Part shown: positions 23,464 through 25,620 of the stretch, piece by piece
Position numbering within the stretch: the first letter of the stretch is position 1
Layout of the letters: each line of letters starts with the position of its first letter
Assembly: GCA_902475455.1 (NCBI GenBank)
Contig: CABRZO010000011.1
Span: 1 to 25,620 of the forward strand
Source: an uncultured Eubacteriales bacterium
GTDB taxonomy: Bacteria > Bacillota > Clostridia > Oscillospirales > Oscillospiraceae
DNA length: 25,620 nucleotides
Reading direction: 5' to 3'
Made by a program: the position numbers and the translations under genes
Notes under the pieces: generated by a model
The model's input: only the letters and a program-made list of their open reading frames with translations
What the model was told of the DNA's origin: nothing
The model's database searches: none

Positions 23464-24836
23464 ATGACCATTCAATCTTATTTGGATTCCATCCAGGATA
23501 AAAAAGTGGCGGTGTTCGGCATCGGCGTCAGCAACATTCCGCTGATCAAGCTGCTGCGAAGCCATGGCATTGCCGTGACCGCCTGTGACAAGAATACCCG
23601 GGAGGGGTTGGGGGACACCGCCCGGCGCTGGGCGCTGTGCTCCACCTGGGGCCCGACTATATGGAGGATCTGGACGCGGACCTGATTTTCCGTTCCCCCG
23701 GCATCCGCCCCGACGTGCCCGCCTTTGAGGCTGCCGTGGCCCGGGGAGCCAAGGTCACCTCGGAGATGGAGGTGTTCTTTGACGTCTGCCCCTGCAAGAA
23801 GATCGCAGTGACCGGCAGCGACGGCAAGACCACCACTACCACCATCATTGCCAAGCTGCTGGAAAAAGCGGGCTACACCGTCCACCTGGGGGGCAACATC
23901 GGACACCCGCTGCTGGCAGAGACCTTTGAGATGAAACCTGAGGACATCGCCGTGCTGGAGCTGTCCTCCTTCCAGCTGATGCGGATGGAGACGAGCCCGG
24001 AGATTGCCGTGGTCACCAACGTGGCTCCCAACCACCTGGATGTCCACAAGGGGATGGAGGAGTATGTGTCCTCCAAGAAAAATATTTTCCTGCACCAGAA
24101 GCCCGGAGACAAGGTGGTACTCAACCGGGACAATGAGCTGACCCGTTCCTTTGCCGCCGAGGCCAAGGGAGATGTGGTGCTCTTCTCCCGCCAGAACCCC
24201 ATGGAGTCCGGTGTGGTGCTGGAAAACGGCGTCATCTGTGTCAAGCGGGACGGGGTGAGCCGCCCTGTACTGCCGGTGGAGGATATTCTGCTGCCCGGGG
24301 TACACAATATTGAAAACTATATGGCCGCCATCGCCGCAGTGGAGGGCCTGGTCAGCGACGAAATCATCCGGGACTTTGCCAAGACCTTCGGAGGCGTGGA
24401 ACACCGGATTGAGCTGGTGCGGGTGCTCCATGGGGTCAAGTATTATAATGACTCCATCGGCTCCAGCCCATCCCGGACCATTGCGGGCCTCCGGGCTTTC
24501 AAGCAAAAAGTGATTCTGATCGCCGGCGGCTATGACAAGCACATCCCTTACGATGTGCTGGGCCCAGACCTGGTGGAGCACGTCAAGGCCCTGGTGCTCA
24601 CCGGCGCCACCGGCCCCAAGATCCGCGCCGCAGCGGAGCAGGCTCCGGGCTATGACCCGGCGGAGCTGCCCATCTACGACGTGGACGACTTTGAGGAGGC
24701 GGTCAAAAAGGCCCAGTCTCTGGCCAAAGACGGGGACGTGGTGATTCTGTCCCCGGCCAGCGCCTCCTTTGACAAATTCAAAAACTTCATGGAGCGGGGC
24801 GATACCTTCAAGCGTATTGTCCGCCAGCTCCAGTGA
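23464..24836 (+). pseudogene. murD: UDP-N-acetylmuramoylalanine--D-glutamate ligase MurD, frameshifted
   Basis: MurD adds D-glutamate to UDP-MurNAc-L-Ala in cytoplasmic peptidoglycan synthesis and is normally essential. The first 55 codons (MTIQSYLDSIQDKKVAVFGIGVSN...CDKNTREGLGDTARR) encode the N-terminal Rossmann-like domain in frame 1. The homology then continues one frame away from about 23622-23637 (ALGAVLHLGPDYMEDLDADLIFRSPGIRP) to the stop at 24834. The second part has every core motif: ATP-binding GSDGKTTTTT, NIGHPLL, ELSSFQL, NVAPNHLDVH, GGVEHR, NDSIGSSPSRT and LSPASASFD. The net change equals loss of 1 base (or 10). No ribosome binding site stands before the GTG at 23637, so independent translation of the second part is unlikely. 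The promoter, AGGAGG (23449-23454) and start are intact. A sequencing or assembly error is a strong alternative. Confidence 0.9.
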
Positions 24837-24850
24837 GGGAGGAATACACT

Positions 24851-25620
24851 TTGGAACTGGATACATCTTTGCGCCGCCTCTGCGCCATCTCCGGCCCCTC
24901 GGGCCGGGTGGGTGCCGTGGCGGACGCTGCAGCGGAGCTTTTGCGCCCCCTGGTAGACGAGGTGTCCCGGGATAAGCTGAACAATGTGTTCGGCATGCGG
25001 CGCTGCGGCAAAAAAGGGGCCAAGGTGGTGCTGCTGGACGCCCATCTGGACGAGATCGGCTTCGTGGTCACCGGCCACCAGGATGGTTTTCTGCGCTTTT
25101 CCACCATCGGGGGTGTGGATCCCAGAATGCTGCCGGGCCGGGAGATCACTCTAATGACTGAACCTGAGGGCTTTGGTGTAGTGGCGGCCAAGCCGCCCCA
25201 TGTGCTCTCCGCCGGAGAGGCGGACAAGGCCATTTTGCTGTCGGATCTCCGGATCGACGTTGGCCTGAGCCAGGAGGAGGCCCAAAAGCGGTATCCCGTG
25301 GGCACCACCGCCGTCTATCGGCAGGAGTACACCCATCTCCAGGGGGAGCGGGTGGCCTCCAAGGCCCTGGATGACCGGGCGGGCTTCTGCACCCTGCTAC
25401 GCACCCTGGAGCTGCTCCAGGACGACCAATTAAATGTGGACGTCTGCGTGCTGGGCAGCAATATGGAGGAGACCGGCGGCGACGGCGCTGCCGCTGCGGC
25501 TTACCATGTCCACCCGGATTATGCGGTGGCATTGGATGTCACCTTTGCCACCCAGCCCGACGTGTCCAAGGACAAGGGCTTTACACTGGGGGGCGGCCCG
25601 GTTATCGGCGTGGGCCCCAA
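24851..25620 (+). CDS. M42 family metallopeptidase (glutamyl aminopeptidase/FrvX-like), 3' end missing
   Basis: M42 enzymes are cytoplasmic di-metal aminopeptidases that trim peptides in large tetrahedral particles. About 256 residues are visible. DAHLDEIG carries the first metal-binding His (H65), KALDDRAG the bridging Asp (D174/D175), MEETGGDGA the general base and metal-binding Glu (E206/E207), and AVALDVTFA a further Asp ligand (D229). The final His lies beyond the window. Residues ~70-165 form the inserted PDZ-like dimer domain (FSTIGGVDPRMLPGREI). The start is TTG 24851, 8 bases after GGAGG (24838-24842). The gene begins 14 bp after the murD stop, with no terminator between, so it shares the murD transcript. 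Full length in the family is about 340-350 residues, so some 90 are missing. Confidence 0.9.
   Translation, partial: MELDTSLRRLCAISGPSGRVGAVADAAAELLRPLVDEVSRDKLNNVFGMRRCGKKGAKVVLLDAHLDEIGFVVTGHQDGFLRFSTIGGVDPRMLPGREITLMTEPEGFGVVAAKPPHVLSAGEADKAILLSDLRIDVGLSQEEAQKRYPVGTTAVYRQEYTHLQGERVASKALDDRAGFCTLLRTLELLQDDQLNVDVCVLGSNMEETGGDGAAAAAYHVHPDYAVALDVTFATQPDVSKDKGFTLGGGPVIGVGP

Noticed and set aside
22898..23471. Several short open frames on both strands
   Set aside because: They lie within the RNase P RNA gene and the rnpB/murD promoter region, where the conserved RNA core explains the sequence.
23637..24836. Independent shorter ligase starting at GTG 23637
   Set aside because: There is no ribosome binding site, and it would lack much of the N-terminal UDP-binding domain; it is the continuation of the frameshifted murD.

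Overview
The window looks like chromosome from a GC-rich, spore-forming gut Clostridium relative, most likely Oscillospiraceae (Flavonifractor/Lawsonibacter/Intestinimonas-like). The reasons are a clear SigH (Spo0H) homologue, protein similarity to that group in RuvABC, MurD and the zinc-ribbon protein, strong AGGAGG-type ribosome binding sites, classical sigma-A promoters, and GC-ending codons. The genus is an inference from memory; no search was run.

Layout. 1-2041: 3' part of a beta-propeller (WD40/PQQ-like) protein. 2202-4407: Holliday-junction operon ruvC-ruvA-ruvB. 4541-5507: sigH and a small double zinc-ribbon protein. 5719-6666: a DUF1858 redox-disulfide protein, a terminator, then trmK. 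6792-7535: YebC-family regulator. 7631-9115 (minus): NAD(P)-dependent aldehyde dehydrogenase, divergent from a PucR/CdaR-type regulator (9336-10619), with a perfect 12-bp-arm palindrome between them. 10814-12040: thiolase ending in a strong terminator. 12296-22774: a three-gene locus of two paralogous glycine-rich proteins and a 2659-residue SpvB/Rhs (YD-repeat) protein. 22869-23275 (minus): RNase P RNA with its own promoter and terminator. 23464-24836: murD, interrupted by a frameshift. 24851-end: M42 aminopeptidase, cut by the window edge.

The accessory part is 12.2-22.8 kb. The giant protein resembles a single-chain Tc-toxin/Rhs cocoon: SpvB-like start, propeller-like middle, YD shell, Rhs core ending DPxG, a glycine-zipper hydrophobic stretch, and a C-terminal ~200-residue domain with a His...Cys pair resembling clan CD (caspase/C80-like) cysteine peptidases. 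The DNA of that last domain drops to about 42% GC, as expected for an exchangeable toxin tip. It has no adjacent immunity gene, and none of the three proteins has a visible signal peptide. The two upstream proteins carry GGN-type repeats that could fold as polyglycine-II bundles. This locus is the best candidate for an undescribed system. The rest is housekeeping, with two further points of interest: the broken murD and the palindromic operator at the aldehyde dehydrogenase promoter.
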